Positions 23,193 to 35,132 of a stretch of 64,000 nt of DNA are shown one piece after another (within the stretch, counting starts at the first letter, position 1; the number at the start of each line of letters is the position of its first letter). Made by a program: the position numbers and the translations under genes. The notes beneath the pieces were generated by a model. That model was not told the origin of the DNA, did not search any database, and saw only the letters and a list, made by a program, of their open reading frames with translations. The DNA is from Limnephilus marmoratus (Eukaryota; Arthropoda; Insecta; Trichoptera; Limnephilidae). The stretch is taken from positions 28,318,734 to 28,382,733 of the forward strand of contig OU862934.1 of assembly GCA_917880885.1 (NCBI GenBank), given 5' to 3'.

Positions 23193-24149
23193 TAAACGAC
23201 TTCAAAAAGGAGGAGGTTCTCAATTCGACTGTATTTTTTTTTTATGTTTGTTACCTCAGAACTTTCGTCTGGGTGAACCGATATTAATTATTCTTTTTTA
23301 TATGAAAGCTGATGCTTCCCGTGTGGTCCCATTTTAATTTGGTCCAGTTCCGACAATGGCATCCATGCGAAAACCATATAAGACTTGAATTTGCAATAAG
23401 TATGTGCGCGACAAATGGACGAATAACTCAATATCACGCCAACCGATTTCGATGATTCTTTTTTTATTGGAAAGGATGTACTTTAAGGGTAGTTTGATGA
23501 GAGTTTGGTTAGGTTCTGATTATGGGATCCATGACAAAGTAACGGAACTCTTCAATTCTTAGGAGCAAATCAACGATACTCGTCCGAATCTCTTAATTTG
23601 ACCCTAACGTCGTTATGGTCAAATTAGGACTTTCTCATATGATCAGCACGTTTAGTAGGTCTACCCATATTCAAACAAATTAGTGAGTGTACTTCAGATT
23701 CACTAAAAATAAAAAAAATAAACAAAAATTTTAACAAAACAAAAAAACGACTTCAAAAAATTCACTAAAAAGTAAAAAATAATTTCGTATTCTTCTACAA
23801 CTTCATAATCAACTTACTTTTTCTACTCATCAATATGTAGGTACGATTTTTATTTTTGGAGTCGTTGTCAGCAAAGGTACCCGGCCCGGCGTGTTTACTT
23901 GACAGCTCCCCTCACACACTCTCGCCTCGTCAAGTCGCTCGTGCGACAAAAGCACATCTCACCTATAACTATGTATGTAGTTACAAACCTACCTTGACTG
24001 ATACCGACTCCAAAAATAACAATCGTACCTACATATTGATGAGTAGAAAAAGTAAGTTGATTATGAAGTTGTAGAAGAATACGAAATTATTTTTTACTTT
24101 TTAGTGCATTTTTTGAAGTCGTTTTTTTGTTTTGTTAAAATTTTTAACA
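23193..24149. mobile_element. Repeat with 142-bp inverted arms
   Basis: 23193-23600 matches 27138-27550 (TTTTTAAACGACTTC, 'GGAGGAGGTTCTCAATTCGA', 'CAATATCACGCCAACCGATT'). Then 23725-23866 and 24005-24146 are inverted repeats enclosing 138 bases with GGTACCCGGCCCGGCGTG. The tract ending CGACTCCAAAAAT marks both inner borders. This repeat style is common in Lepidoptera (recollection of the style, not a search). Confidence 0.7.
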
Positions 24150-24304
24150 TATATATATTTTTTCAATACTTCTAATGACTTTTCAAAGGAGGTGTTGAGT
24201 TGAATTAGTTCTGAGTTGTCCGGTCAACATAATTTCTATGTCAAAATTCTGTACCTTACTGTTTTTGTGTTTAACATACGAGAACAAATAGCAGTCAATG
24301 TGCT

Positions 24305-24528
24305 TATTAAAACGAGGGTAACGTTGGTAGTTCTTAGTCGAAGTATTTGTAGCAGGTAAATATGACCGAAGGGGTTAGGGTCCCATTAGCTCAGTGGTAG
24401 AGCAGCGCCCCTGTAAGGCGGAGGTCCTGGGTTTAATTCCTAGTCGTGGCCGTACCCTTTTCTCATTTTTTGTTTAAAATTTTCGATTGAGAATCGCTAA
24501 TATTGTCCTTAATGATTAAAAATGATGC
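24305..24528 (+). mobile_element. SINE-A with tRNA-Thr-like head
   Basis: 24388-24458 has an A box (TAGCTCAGTGGTAGAGCAG), an anticodon loop CCTGTAA (anticodon TGT, Thr) and a B box GGGTTTAATTCC. The acceptor stem has several mismatches. Conserved flanks (GTAGTTCTTAGTCGAAGTAT before and GATTTTCGATTGAGAATCGC after) are shared with 12478-12634 and 49060-49325, so this is a SINE, not a free tRNA gene. Confidence 0.7.
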
Positions 24529-24534
24529 CTTGTT

Positions 24535-24950
24535 TTTACATTGATTCCACACAGGAGGTCCTGATCAAAATAATTCCCCTCAGGGCCCATGTCATCTTTG
24601 GGGATGCTGTGGGGAGGTTCTTTTTAAGGGAGGAGAGGGAGTTCTGGGAAGGAAATAGGTATGGGGGTGGGTAGGAGTCTGTGGGTCGGTGTGTCCAGGA
24701 GTGACGGACGTATGAATCCATCCGTCCAACTGCGGTGCGATGGGTTGAGATATTCTGGCTGGAGAGGTCAAAATACCTCCTCAAACAGTCTCTCGATCCG
24801 GCCTGCCACGTAGTTGGTGGACAGACGCATAAGCCACCAAAATTCGGACAAACCTCACCATATGAACCCGGGCACCGGTGCTAAGTCACCAAACGTTGCA
24901 ATTCACCTACGGAAGAGGTGTTGGGTATCCAATAAATGGTTTCCAATGTA
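24535..24950 (-). mobile_element. HT element, long subfamily
   Basis: Begins after TTTTACA with CCACACAGGAGGTCCTGATC, includes TCCAGGAGTGACGGACGTAT and GATCCGGCCTGCCACGTAG, ends at CCAATAAATGGTTTCC; head missing. Confidence 0.82.
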
Positions 24951-25017
24951 GAGAAAATATGAAATTACAATTTTTATAAGTTTAAAAAGTTCTCAACTGA
25001 TAATTAAGAATTTTGGG

Positions 25018-25157
25018 CAGACACGTCACCCCAATAACCCGGGCATCCCTGCTAGGTCACCGAACGTAGCTAACCACTTGGGCTGACCTATGACAGAGTT
25101 GTTGGTTATCCAATAAATGGTTACCGGGGCGGCGGTACCCATACCTGCCTCCCAAAA
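25018..25157 (-). mobile_element. HT element, head only
   Basis: From GTCACCCCAATAACCCGGGC to GGTACCCATACCTGCCTCCC. No hairpin end. Confidence 0.8.
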
Positions 25158-25255
25158 TTATAGTAGCTGATTAACAACCAATTCTCCACTTTATTTATTT
25201 ATTTATCGTTTAAAATATTTTTAGTGTATAAAATTTTACATAACATAACCTAATA

Positions 25256-26200
25256 TTAGGTCCTTACATATGAAATTGGCGTTTTGTATGGGAGGAACAT
25301 AAAGTCGATTTTTTTAAATATAGTATATTTATTTAATCAAAGTATGTACCATTGTTATCTATGCACTTTTGCCAACTCATAGGTAGTTCATCGATCCCTT
25401 TACTAAAAAAACCATTCGGACGGGAATCAATAAAATCTTTGAAGGCGGTGTGGACTGCCCCATCGGAGTTGAATTTTTTCCCTTGCAAGAAGTTATCCAA
25501 ATTTCGAAAAAAATGGTAATCTCTTGGGGCAAGGTCCGGAGAGTACGGTGGATGTCTTAGACATTCCAATTGAAGCTCCTCTAATTTGGTAGCCGTCTGT
25601 TGTGCAGTGTGTGGTCTAGCGTTCTAACGCGCGTTTGTTGATTTGCTTCACTCAATTCGTGAGGTACCCACCTTTCAAGCTTTTTCACCTTCCCAATTTG
25701 CTTCAAGTGGATTAAAACAGTTTTATCACTAACACCGCAGCCTGCAGCTAACTCGGACGTGGTTTGCGATGGATCCGCTTCCACAATAGCCTTCAATTCT
25801 TTATTATCAACTTTGGTCTCCGGCCGTCCACGGGGCTTGTTCTGCAGGTCGAAATTTCCAGAACGAAAACGTTGGAACCAAAAACGCACTGTGTTTTCTT
25901 TTGCGGCTCCGTCGCCATACACATCATTAATCCTCCGAGCCGTTTCTGCAGCACTGGTGCCACGGTGGAACTCGTACTCGTAAATAACGCGATATTTCAA
26001 GTTTTACATTTTGTGAACTAAGTGACGCAAAGAAAAAAACAATTAAGGAAAAAACAAATGAATTATAATTTTCGGAACACAAACACACGAGTAAATAGCT
26101 GTATAAATTTGAATTTGGAATTCCTAACCAAAGAGAAGATATTTGAGATTAAAGTTGCCAGTAAGGCAAAACGCCAATTTCATAATATGTAAGGACCTAA
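25256..26200 (-). mobile_element. mariner element, internally deleted
   Basis: Inverted ends TTAGGTCCTTACATATGAAA (left) and its counterpart at the right with a 3-base difference; TA duplication at 25254-25255 and 26201-26202. 945 bp against about 1.3 kb for a full mariner. Confidence 0.92.
25333..26000 (-). pseudogene. mariner transposase with central deletion
   Basis: N-terminal 130 codons (from 26000) are well preserved: helix-turn-helix segments with VRFWFQRFRSGNFDLQNKPR, GRPETKVDNKELK and ERWVPHELSEANQ. They join directly, out of frame, to the C-terminal third: NARPHTAQQTATKL, then HPPYSPDLAPRDYHFFRNLD and the end WQKCIDNNGTYFD. The first catalytic Asp and the Asp preceding NARPH are lost; the third Asp (RDYHFF) remains. 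Inactive as enzyme; the N-terminal DNA-binding part could in principle still be made. Confidence 0.88.
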
Positions 26201-26356
26201 TATTTAATGCACTCTCCTAATAAAGAAGATACTTGTGCTTAGGAGAGGACAAATATATATTTTTACATCAATTTTTTAATTATTTTATTTATTAGTGATA
26301 ATGTATTACAAAATTATGGCATAACATTTATAATACATTACTTCTAATGAGTTTAA

Positions 26357-26631
26357 CCACTCCGACCCGTAAGCGTGTTCACAATAGCAGTCATGTACAA
26401 TAAGCGTGTTTTAAAGCTAACGCGTGTGTTCCCACAGAAATCGTTGTAACTCTGTTACTGTTCTAGTGACAATCCTAAAACCAAAAAGTACAAGATCCAT
26501 ATTGAATCAAACTTGACATCTCTATTCAAATTTGTCCATATAAGTACATAAAAAAGACTTATTTTGTAGAAACAGTTTTCACCAGCCAAATCGCCTATTT
26601 TATGTTTTATTGACTTTGCACCTGCAAGGGG
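26357..26631. mobile_element. TTAA-type MITE, copy 3 (deleted)
   Basis: TTAA at 26353-26356, then CCACTCCGACCCGTAAGCG, similar to the copies at 49375 and 51812 through TAAGCGTGTT and CATAGAAATCGTT-like blocks; ends GGGG followed by TTGT. Confidence 0.6.
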
Positions 26632-27073
26632 TTGTAATATGGTTATATCCCGTCTCTCCCCTATTATATATACAGCCCTATTTTATCGGTTTAGGGTAGG
26701 TTCAATTGCCTGAACGTATCGACCTGCCCGCCGCTCCCCGAGGGGTTTGGCAAATCCACCAACACGTACAGAATACAGAATACCTCCCACATACGTTATA
26801 ATAAAAATTATTACTACCCTACCTTGTAAAATATACACACAGGGGCGGGCCACGAACCGTGACTGTTTCATTATTTTTTTAAAAGATATTTATTGTGTTT
26901 ATTAGTTTGTCCATTCAACCATCTGTCTGACTTTTAAATGAGTTTATATTATCTTAATTAACTATTATAATAAAAGCTAATATTGTAATAAGAGTTGCAA
27001 CAAGGAAAAGTAAATATTGTGCAACTGAACGTAAGGCACTCTTAACATCTATTTTAATACCTGCTGGAAACAT
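26632..27073. other. Intron, nothing recognised
   Basis: No supported feature. Confidence 0.5.
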
Positions 27074-27137
27074 AATATACATAGAGACACTGATACATAG
27101 CATTAACGATATTTTCGCGAATTAAAGCGATAAATGG

Positions 27138-27703
27138 TGTTTTTAAACGACTTCGAAAAGGAGGAGGTTCTCAATTCGACTGTATTTTTTTTTTTTTTAT
27201 GTTTGTTACCTCAGAACTTTCGACTGGGTGAACCGATATTGATGATTCTTTTTTTATTTGAAAGCTGGTGCTTCCCGTGTGGTCCCATTTTAATTTGGTC
27301 CAGTTCTGAAAATGGCATCCATGAGAAAATCATATAAGTCTTAAATTTGCATCAAGTATGTGCGCGACAAATGGACGAATAACTCAATATCACGCCAACC
27401 GATTTCGATAATTCTTTTTTTATTGGAAAGGATGTACTTCAAGGGTAGTTTGATGAGAGTTTGGTTAGGTTCTGATTATGGGATCCATGACAAAGTAACG
27501 GAACTCTCCAATTCTGAAGAACAAATTAACGATACTCGGCCGAATCTTAATCGAATTAGTTAGTGTACTTCAGATTCACTAAAAATCAAAAAATAAACAA
27601 AAATTTTAACAAAATAAAAAAACGACTTCAAAAAATGCACTAAAAAGTAAAAAAATAATTTCGTATTCTTCTACAACTTTATAATCAACTTACCTTTTCA
27701 GAC
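27138..27703. mobile_element. Repeat nested in hAT
   Basis: TTTTTAAACGACTTCGAAAAG to AATCAACTTACCTTT; matches 23193-23820 for most of its length. Confidence 0.7.
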
Positions 27704-27714
27704 GTCATTATTTT

Positions 27715-28060
27715 AGCAAGTAAAAGTAGGCTTGCACCAACATTCAGTTGATGACAGTAAATTCCTGGAAGGTAACAGGTATTTTCAAAGACAGCTTGTA
27801 GAGCAAGTGAGGGATGAAGTCACTGTAGACATAATTCAGCTACTCTTAGCTGTAAAAATTGTTCACAGAGAATTTGTTGAGGCAGCTCTGATGACTGTGT
27901 GGGCCCCTGTGAATAGTGTCGACGCAGAAAGATTTTTAGTCGCTATAATCTTATATTGACAGATCGTAGAACGAACATGATACACTCTACTGTAGAAACA
28001 TGTGCCATGTTTAGTTCAATCAATAGTACAATAAGCGTCTTTCAAGTGATTTTGCTAATT
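27715..28060 (+). pseudogene. hAT transposase C-terminal (dimerisation) region
   Basis: Frame 27732-27959 contains EFVEAALMTVWAPVNSVDAE and ERFL; after a frame change the reading continues as LILTDRRTNMIHSTVET-like codons. The W...NSVDAERFFS...LTDRR order is the hAT family dimerisation signature. Catalytic domain absent. Confidence 0.7.
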
Positions 28061-28588
28061 TAATTGTTTTTCCCCTCTTGCCGACTCCCATTCCTTGACG
28101 TTACCCTATTTTGCTATAAACGCTATGAAAACGCAAAATTAAGCCATAAAAGCTATTTTTTCAATAATGCTACTTTTCTTAAAAATTAAAGCTATGAATC
28201 AGTGTCTCTACATATACATATTTATGTTATGTGAATCAGCTATAAGCAACATCTGCAAACGCCTTTATATGCGTTTGCAGATTATGCTAGTAAGTTAAAA
28301 ATAATCTATTTGTCACTAGCAAAATCTCCTATCAGATACGGAATAACGTCTTGGGGAAACTTGTCACATTCAAACAATTCAAAACTCTGTGATTAAGCTT
28401 TTGGTAAGCAAGAGTATTTACGCACAAAAAAAGAGACTTAAAATTATTAATTATTATTTTTTAATTGATAAACTAACGTTTTAGACAAGATTTTTATGCA
28501 TAACACATAAGGTAACAATTATTATAAGTAATAATTATCAGCCTGAAAAACTCATCTGCATTGAAAAAATCTTCCGAGAAAAGATACA

Positions 28589-28662
28589 TGCCGCCAACGG
28601 GACTTGAACCCGTGTCCTTCTGATTGCCGGTCAGGTGCTCTACCACTGAGCTATGTTGGCTT
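28589..28662 (-). tRNA. tRNA-Ala(GGC)-like sequence, probably not functional
   Basis: Minus strand: A box TAGCTCAGTGGTAGAGCAC, anticodon loop CCGGCAA (anticodon GGC), T arm ACGGGTTCAAGTCCCGT with a perfect stem. Two of seven acceptor pairs mismatch and the anticodon stem has one mismatch. Either a tRNA pseudogene or SINE head. Confidence 0.45.
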
Positions 28663-29289
28663 ATCTAATACCTGCCAAATAATTCAATATATCCTAGTGT
28701 TTCATTCAACAATTACTGCTTATTACATTTTTCCACCTGCAAACAACCAACCAACTCTCACAAAAATAAAGTCTCTAATTGGAATCGGGCTGAAAAAAGA
28801 CAAGGTGTATTGTCAAGACTTTTCTGCAAGTAATAATTATTTTTATTATAACTTAACCTTTCATAATTTGTTCGCTTTTCGGAAAAACTCGTATAGGTCT
28901 CATAAAAATGTTTGTTTCACCTTTACTTTCATCATTAGAAATCTGATCTTTTTTTTTTTATTAGCAAAATTTTTTGATACATGGGAATAAGTACAAACAT
29001 AATAACATAAAATATAAGAGAGTAACAAAAAATATCCCACAAAGGCGAAGCCTGTGCGTGGGTATTATATTATGTGGATATTAAACAGTGGTGGTTAAAA
29101 TAGAATTTAAAAATGTATATATATATAGTGTCTTTAGAGATCAACATGATCGTTTTTACAGGAGTTACTGTGAGATTTCTTAAAATTAAAGATATATGTA
29201 CATATAATAACGTATGTATACACCCAATAAGTACATACACACATTCATAAATATGTGTACATATAATACACATATATTTCCTTTTATTA
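28663..29289. other. AT-rich intron, nothing recognised
   Basis: The 128-codon frame at 28604 overlaps the tRNA-like sequence and has no domain. Short TA-rich microsatellite near 29115. Confidence 0.5.
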
Positions 29290-30170
29290 ATCTAAAATAC
29301 AGAAAGACATGGAATATTTTAGGAATTTAGAAAACATATTATCCAATTTAAAGAAAAAAAATTCTCACTTCCAAATTATTTTTTACCCAGCTTTTAATAT
29401 TTTTTTATATACGTTCAGATTTTGACACGTATTGATTGAATTGGGTACGGAATTGAACAGTTTTGGGGCAATACAGTTAATGTGCCTTTGGGCCAGTCTG
29501 GTTTTGCAGTGAGGCACTGTGTACACGCACGTGGTATGTCTCTGGCTAGAACGATTTGTGTTTTTAGTAAAATTATTAGGACGAGAAAATATAAATTTAA
29601 GACAATGGATACAGTAGATCTGCCTTAGTTCCTTAATTTCAGTTTCCTGAAATAACTGATTGGTGGATTACGTCTTGGCCTTCTGGTACATTACCTTAAT
29701 GATGGACTTCTGTGCAATTTCTAATGGTTTTACATGGTTATTGTATGTTCCTCCCCACACGATTATTCCATAGGAAATGGATGAAAGCACCAATGCGTTA
29801 TAGACAAGTTTCATGGTTCTTATATTGACAATGTTGCTCATGCGTTTGTATATGTAATTGAGGTATCTCAGTTTATTAACAATTTTTTCTATATGCTAAG
29901 TCCATTTGAGTCGGCAGTCTATAGTTACACCTAAGTATTTGATATTATTTCACATTTTCGCAGTTTGAGCATGTCGCAAAGTTACAATTAACGTTATGGA
30001 ACTTCAAGTTAAGATTGTTTTTAGGGGATGACTTTTGGGAATTATAGAAGGGAATAAAAATGGTTTTATCAAGATTTAGACTGAGAAGATTTCTATCTAG
30101 CCAATCTTTGACTATTGCAATGCATTTGTTAGCCTTACTGGTTGTATCTTCCCACGTTTTACCATGTAGG
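29290..30170 (-). pseudogene. CR1/Jockey-like LINE, RT C-terminal part
   Basis: Minus strand gives, with stops and shifts, NKCIAIVKDWLDRNLLSLNL then DKTIFIPF, KYLGVTIDCRLKW, LVYNALVLSSISYGIIVWGG and THNNHV-like codons: the region after the YADD motif of the reverse transcriptase. The catalytic centre is not included. Confidence 0.75.
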
Positions 30171-31084
30171 TACTGTTATTGCATCTAAACGGTGATAAAA
30201 ATGATTGTTATCTAAACGGTGATAAAAAGAGAAAACACCACGCTTTATATTAAAACCTCAAAATTAATCACAAAATAATTAAAATATACACCTTTATTAA
30301 ACCAAAGTTTCCGACCGCAATTTGGAAAAAAATTTCGGAAATTTTTTATTAATAATTTTTACACAAAACGACATAAAGTGAGTTGACGAAAACTTTAATA
30401 TACATTTGTCTGGTTGTAAATGTATATGTTTTTTTTTTCGTTTTCAATAATTTTAATTGAAAAAACTTGAGGTGGAGCCATTTTTAAAGCTTTTTATGTT
30501 TGCTTTAAAAAAATATATACCTGTATAAATATTTCAAAAAATTATGTTTATTTCGATTATTAATTTTGAAACTGGGTTTCATCACCTTTCAGAAACAGTT
30601 TTTAGTTTTCGCATGCGTTTAGAAATATTTAATTTATTTGGAATTTATTGCAAAGCGAAAATATTTTGACCCTCCAACGTGTAATATTTAATCTAAAATA
30701 GAAACGCCGTGATGGTAGTTAGTTCTGATGTTCAGGTGCTAAAACACCTTGTCCCGGCTCTGCCAGGTAGGTATTCGGGTACACAATGATACGTACGATA
30801 TATTACAATCGTTTCACGGTTGAGAGACAACACATAGACAAAGGACACACCTGTGTTTTCAGCTGTTAGTAATATCACCTGTCACCTGTTTATTGTATAT
30901 GTAGCAGTGATCACACTAGGCAAATTAAATCTATGAATTTTTTTATAATACGCTATTATGAAATGTGACAAAAACTAAATACATTGAGTTTAGCATAAAT
31001 CCTTCCGTAAGTATCCCAGTAAATCAAATTAAAATATGTGCTTGCCCCCTGACTAATGCTAATATTAATATATGTGATTGCCCT
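30171..31084. other. AT-rich intron with small relics
   Basis: Near 30703-30722 'GAAACGCCGTGATGG' followed by TAGTTAGTT matches the last 20 bases of the RTE LINE. Around 30590-30660 there is similarity to the right part of the TTAA MITEs. Nothing else. Confidence 0.4.
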
Positions 31085-31690
31085 AAATTATAATGCGTGA
31101 CTAATATCAAATACTTAGGTATTATTTTTGACAGCTATTTAAAGTGGAAAGAACATATTATCACTACAGCAAACAAACTTAGAAAATCAATATACTTCTT
31201 TGGACATATCGCCATTTTCTTAACTTGAATCGACTCAAAACAATTTACTACGCGCTATGTCAATATTTAATCGAGTACGGTATTATAGCCTGGGGAGGAA
31301 CTCACGCTGCCGCCATTGGTCAACTAATTATAAAGATTAAAGCAGTTCGGGTGAAATCTTCAGGAGAATCTGTGTCTTTGACATTAGGCAAGTTTATGTC
31401 AAAAACATACTAGCATACCTCTAACTACCTTTGAAATTGTCCAAACTGCTCAAGATAATAGAACCAAAGGGCATAATCTCCTACTTATCCGTTTTGCTAA
31501 AACAACTTTCAGCCAAAGAAATTTTAGATACTTTGCAACAAACTATGTGCACTTCCACTGGCCATTAATTAAAACACAATGTATCTTAAATATAAATCTG
31601 ACACCAAGTCCTGGATTACCAGCCAAGACAGATCCAACTTAAAAGATATTACCAAAACGTACTTATAAGTATGTATTTTTTCAATGGTAC
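31085..31690 (+). pseudogene. CR1/Jockey-like LINE fragment
   Basis: Plus strand: NIKYLGIIFDSYLKWKEHI, then after a shift LKTIYYALCQYLIEYGIIAW and GGTHAAAI, then FAKTTFSQRNFRYFATNYVH. Same domain as the piece at 29290-30170 but opposite strand and different sequence. Confidence 0.75.
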
Positions 31691-32204
31691 GATGATGATT
31701 GGCTTGTTACTTCAAATGTAATATTTTGTTATTATTTGTATTTTTACCATACCTATGTATTTTTGGCTTTATTGTACTTTATTTTTATAATATTAAAAAT
31801 GGTTCAGTTTCAAAAGTTATAAAAATGTAATATTTTCATAAATTTGTTGCGGTTTTAAAAATACGTTTTTTTTAATTCTGTAAGTCTTAGGAATCTGTCC
31901 TGCTCTGAACAAAAAAAAATCAGAGTGCAATTCACACGAGGTAGAAGTGAAACCTTCAGAAAACTAACGTAGACAGAGTGGGGAGACTGCGAAGCACTTT
32001 TTTATCAATGTGAAGGATGATTTTATCCATATTTTTGTTGACGAATTCCAGGGCACCTTTTCCTATACATTTGGTCATCTTATTAGTATTTGTGTTTTAT
32101 TCTTCGGAGTCGCTAGATGTCGCTTTCTTTTGCCTATTCATTTTAGAGTGGTTTTAAGATTGGATATTGATTTTACAAAAATTAAAATACTTGTCTTTCT
32201 TTGG

Positions 32205-32288
32205 ATTTCGTAGGATTCGAACACCGGTCGACTGAATGTCTGCAAAGATTCGTCAGGCACTTTATACCACTAGACTAAAGGGGACCTG
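32205..32288 (-). repeat. tRNA-like sequence (SINE head)
   Basis: Minus strand: TTTAGTCTAGTGGTATAAAG (A box) and GGTGTTCGAATCC (B box), spaced wider than in a tRNA without a long variable arm. Probably SINE. Confidence 0.4.
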
Positions 32289-32330
32289 CGTGGGACCGTG
32301 GATTTATCGTATTATATTGTAACCTGGTAA

Positions 32331-32494
32331 GGGAACGTACCCATACTACGTAACCAACTTTTTGCAATTTTTAACCCCCCCCCCCCTCCCCCCGGTGACC
32401 AAAATCCTAAGCAACCCGCCGCTCATTTGTATGGAGCGTGACATTTTGAAGACCCCCCCCCCCTAAACGTGTCACGTAGTATGGGCACGTTCCC
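32331..32494. mobile_element. Harbinger-like MITE, complete
   Basis: Ends GGGAACGTACCCATACTACG and the inverted CGTAGTATGGGCACGTTCCC; TAA at 32328-32330 and 32495-32497. Interior has two poly-C runs and ACCCGCCGCTCATTTGTATGG. Same as 1-127. Confidence 0.87.
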
Positions 32495-32499
32495 TAACC

Positions 32500-33118
32500 G
32501 TGAATAAAATAAATATTTTATTGCTATCTTATTCTTGCAGGATAAATCCTATAGATGTATGTGTTTGTCTCTGTTTAGTGTCGCTCGCTTCCGTTTCATC
32601 GAGTTTCAAATCACAGCGGTGTTTAAGAAGTTTTCACTTCAAAAATCATAATTGCAAATTACAATACAGTACCTGCCCAGTTTATCGACATCCGCCACTC
32701 CAACCGGTATTAACAAAACGCCTAGGCCAATTTGTATGAGCGATTTACGTTTGGCCCGTCCCTAAATAATTGTACCGTGACGAGGCGCTTGCACTTTACA
32801 TGATTATACCTGTGAGCTGTGAGGTGTACTGTAATCTACAGTGGGCTCACTGTTAAATGAGACGGCCGGATAAATTAATAATTTATTTCTTCAAACATAG
32901 CAAACTTATTTTGTGTTACTGCTCGTTTTAAGAGGAGCGCGGGCACAGAGAAATTTAATTAAGGCGGTACGCAACTCTAATAATTTTTGTTTGCTCAAAA
33001 TTCACATTTTAATCATTTCCGGCGAATTCGTAACTAAAATAACTTTTTTTTCAAACCGACACCTGGGGATCTTTATATTTAAGATTAATAAAAATACGAG
33101 TGTGCTTTAGACCACACG
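32500..33118. other. Intron, nothing recognised
   Basis: No supported feature. Confidence 0.5.
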
Positions 33119-33122
33119 ACTG

Positions 33123-33456
33123 AAGTAAAACTTCTTTAGCTCCATCTATATGATAGGAAGAGAGAAAGAAAATGTTCGCACTGCTCTCTCTCTTGCTCCT
33201 ACAGTGTGATACATACAATAGGCCTGCACTGTGTCTTAGATATATGAAACGTAACTGGCTATGAGAGAAAGAAAATGTGCGCCGCATCTCTCTCTCTTGC
33301 CCCTACAGTAATATACGAAACGTAACTCTCTCCCTTTTTATCTTCACTAATTTATATCTCCCTCTCAACTACCGTTCACCTTGCTTTTCGTAACGCTCTC
33401 GTCACGCATTCACCAGCTTACTCCCCAAGTCAAGCGGGCGTAAAGAAGTTTTACTT
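33123..33456. mobile_element. MITE with 16-bp exact TIRs
   Basis: AAGTAAAACTTCTTTA at 33123-33138 and its exact complement at 33441-33456. Inside, a block GAGAGAAAGAAAATGT...CTCTCTCTCTTGC is duplicated about 102 bases apart (33161 and 33263). Confidence 0.75.
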
Positions 33457-34359
33457 AAAAAACAATACCATACCATTAATTTATTTAACGTACAACGATT
33501 TTAAAACTTTATAACCCGTTTTTCAACTATTAAGTTTAGCGGTGAGCACCAGATTTTATTTTTCTAGACCATGAATTAATAATTTTGGGAGATATTTATT
33601 TAGAAACATCTTAAATATTAGTAACACGTTCATCAGAATTAATTAAAACGAACCCGGCGGAAAGGTCGAATCTTCAGGCCTGCTAGGGTGAATTCGACCA
33701 TACGTCCGTCCAATACGCCGTGCCGCGGGTGCATATTTGTTTACACGCTTTCTTCACTTACGTCGTTAGGATTCCCACATTATTTTTCTTCTTCTTCTTT
33801 TCTTTGATAGGGCAAATTCGACAGTAGGTCCGTCCAATACACAGGTCGCGAGTCGAAATTTGTGTACACGACTTCTTTACTTATGTCGTTAAGATTTTGA
33901 ATATATTTTAGGGTATATTGTCGTCTTGATATTATATATATTACAAAACTATTGCTCTCACTGTCGCCGTTAATCCATCGAATACTGAGCAAAAGGGACA
34001 ACTGCACATCAGCCTGACTATCCCTACCTAAATAAAATCATCAAAATCTAGGTTTTGTAATCCCTCGTTTTTTCCTCCAAGACTTGACCGATTTTTTATC
34101 GTTTCAATTTTTAAACAAACGTGTGAACAGGGCGTCCGACATCCGATTTTTTATCGTTTAATATTTTAAACGGAGGTGTGAACGGGCCCTAAATTGGGTC
34201 AGAAGTTCGAATTTTAAGGTCAAATTTGAAATGAAATCGGTCGGTAGGAGGTTATCATCAGCTGTTTGATGCCTTTTAAAATGCTTCGAAGCATATACCT
34301 GGCGCCAAAAGTTTTTTTTAACCTTTTAGTTTTCCGGAAAAAATGTAAAAAAATAAAAG
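33457..34359. other. Intron, nothing firm
   Basis: Contains a partial duplication: ATTCGACCATACGTCCGTCCAATAC-like text near 33690 and again near 33818. No gene. Confidence 0.4.
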
Positions 34360-34361
34360 TA

Positions 34362-34411
34362 TTGTCTCTGCCTACCCCTGCGAAGAAACGGCTTTATGTT
34401 TAGTTATTTGG
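34362..34411 (+). mobile_element. RTE LINE, extreme 3' end
   Basis: TCTCTGCCTACCCCTGCGAAG then AAACGGCTTTATGTTTAGTT: only the last 45 bases of the element. Confidence 0.6.
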
Positions 34412-34464
34412 TTATTCTCTTCTGCCTCTCAACAATTCCCAATTTGATTGATGGCGCCGTATCC

Positions 34465-35110
34465 CCGCTCAAAGATATGTAATTACGAATGTTGGAGAGA
34501 GTATAATAGAGTCAGATATTTGCTGAAAACATGGCTACTAGGTAGAAATAATTTGTATTAGGCGATTTAGTTTTACTATTAATGTGTAAGTTTATTGTTA
34601 TTGTATAAATTAAGGTCTAAGTTGTAATCTGTAAAAAGTTGTAATAAAAATCCTGTTGACAAACTACTTAACTGTAGTTTAACGGGATATAAACGAAAAA
34701 AAAAAAAAAAAAAAAAAGTGCGCTAATATTTAAAACGGTAAAATTGAAGCGAAAATTGTGAAAATGTTTAATAAATCACGACTCGTTTAAAATAGAGCAA
34801 AAATCACCTGGGGGCTGTCTAAAACAGCATTTAAACAAACACTGGGATTTTTTTAATACATATAACTTGTAAAGTAACTGAATCTAATAATTTAATAAGA
34901 CGTGAAAATAATAATTTTCGGAGCATACTTTGCGATTTTTTTCTACAGAGGGAATTGCATATAATTTGCGTTTCGGCGTGTGGAGTGTATAAATATTATC
35001 TTCAAAAATAACATATTTTTTTTTAAGAACTTAAAATACTTCACAACGATATGTAAGAAATCGGTAGAAATTCGGGTAGCGGCGGCTTGAGACCCGGTAG
35101 TAAGCGCTCA
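34465..35110 (+). repeat. Repeat R17, copy 2, with nested A-tailed insert
   Basis: Matches 17150-17555. The match breaks at 34503 and resumes at 34719; the 216-base insert ends in an A run of about 23, so it is a retroposed 3' end of an unidentified transcript or LINE. Confidence 0.65.
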
Positions 35111-35132
35111 AAAAGAAGAAGAAGAGGATATA

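Larger units (their letters stand above)
27082..28210 (+). mobile_element. hAT element, second family member
   Basis: Ends TAGAGACACTGATACATAGC and the inverted GCTATGAATCAGTGTCTCTA. Flanking octamers AATATACA and CATATACA agree in 7 of 8 bases, a worn duplication. The 5' half is occupied by the repeat at 27138-27703; the 3' half holds the transposase C-terminus. Confidence 0.75.

Noticed and set aside
24388..24458. Functional tRNA-Thr gene
   Set aside because: Acceptor stem mismatches and shared flanks with two other copies show a SINE.
33161..33300. microRNA hairpin from GA/CT-rich block
   Set aside because: Pairing comes from low-complexity CTCTCT runs inside a MITE; no precise stem.
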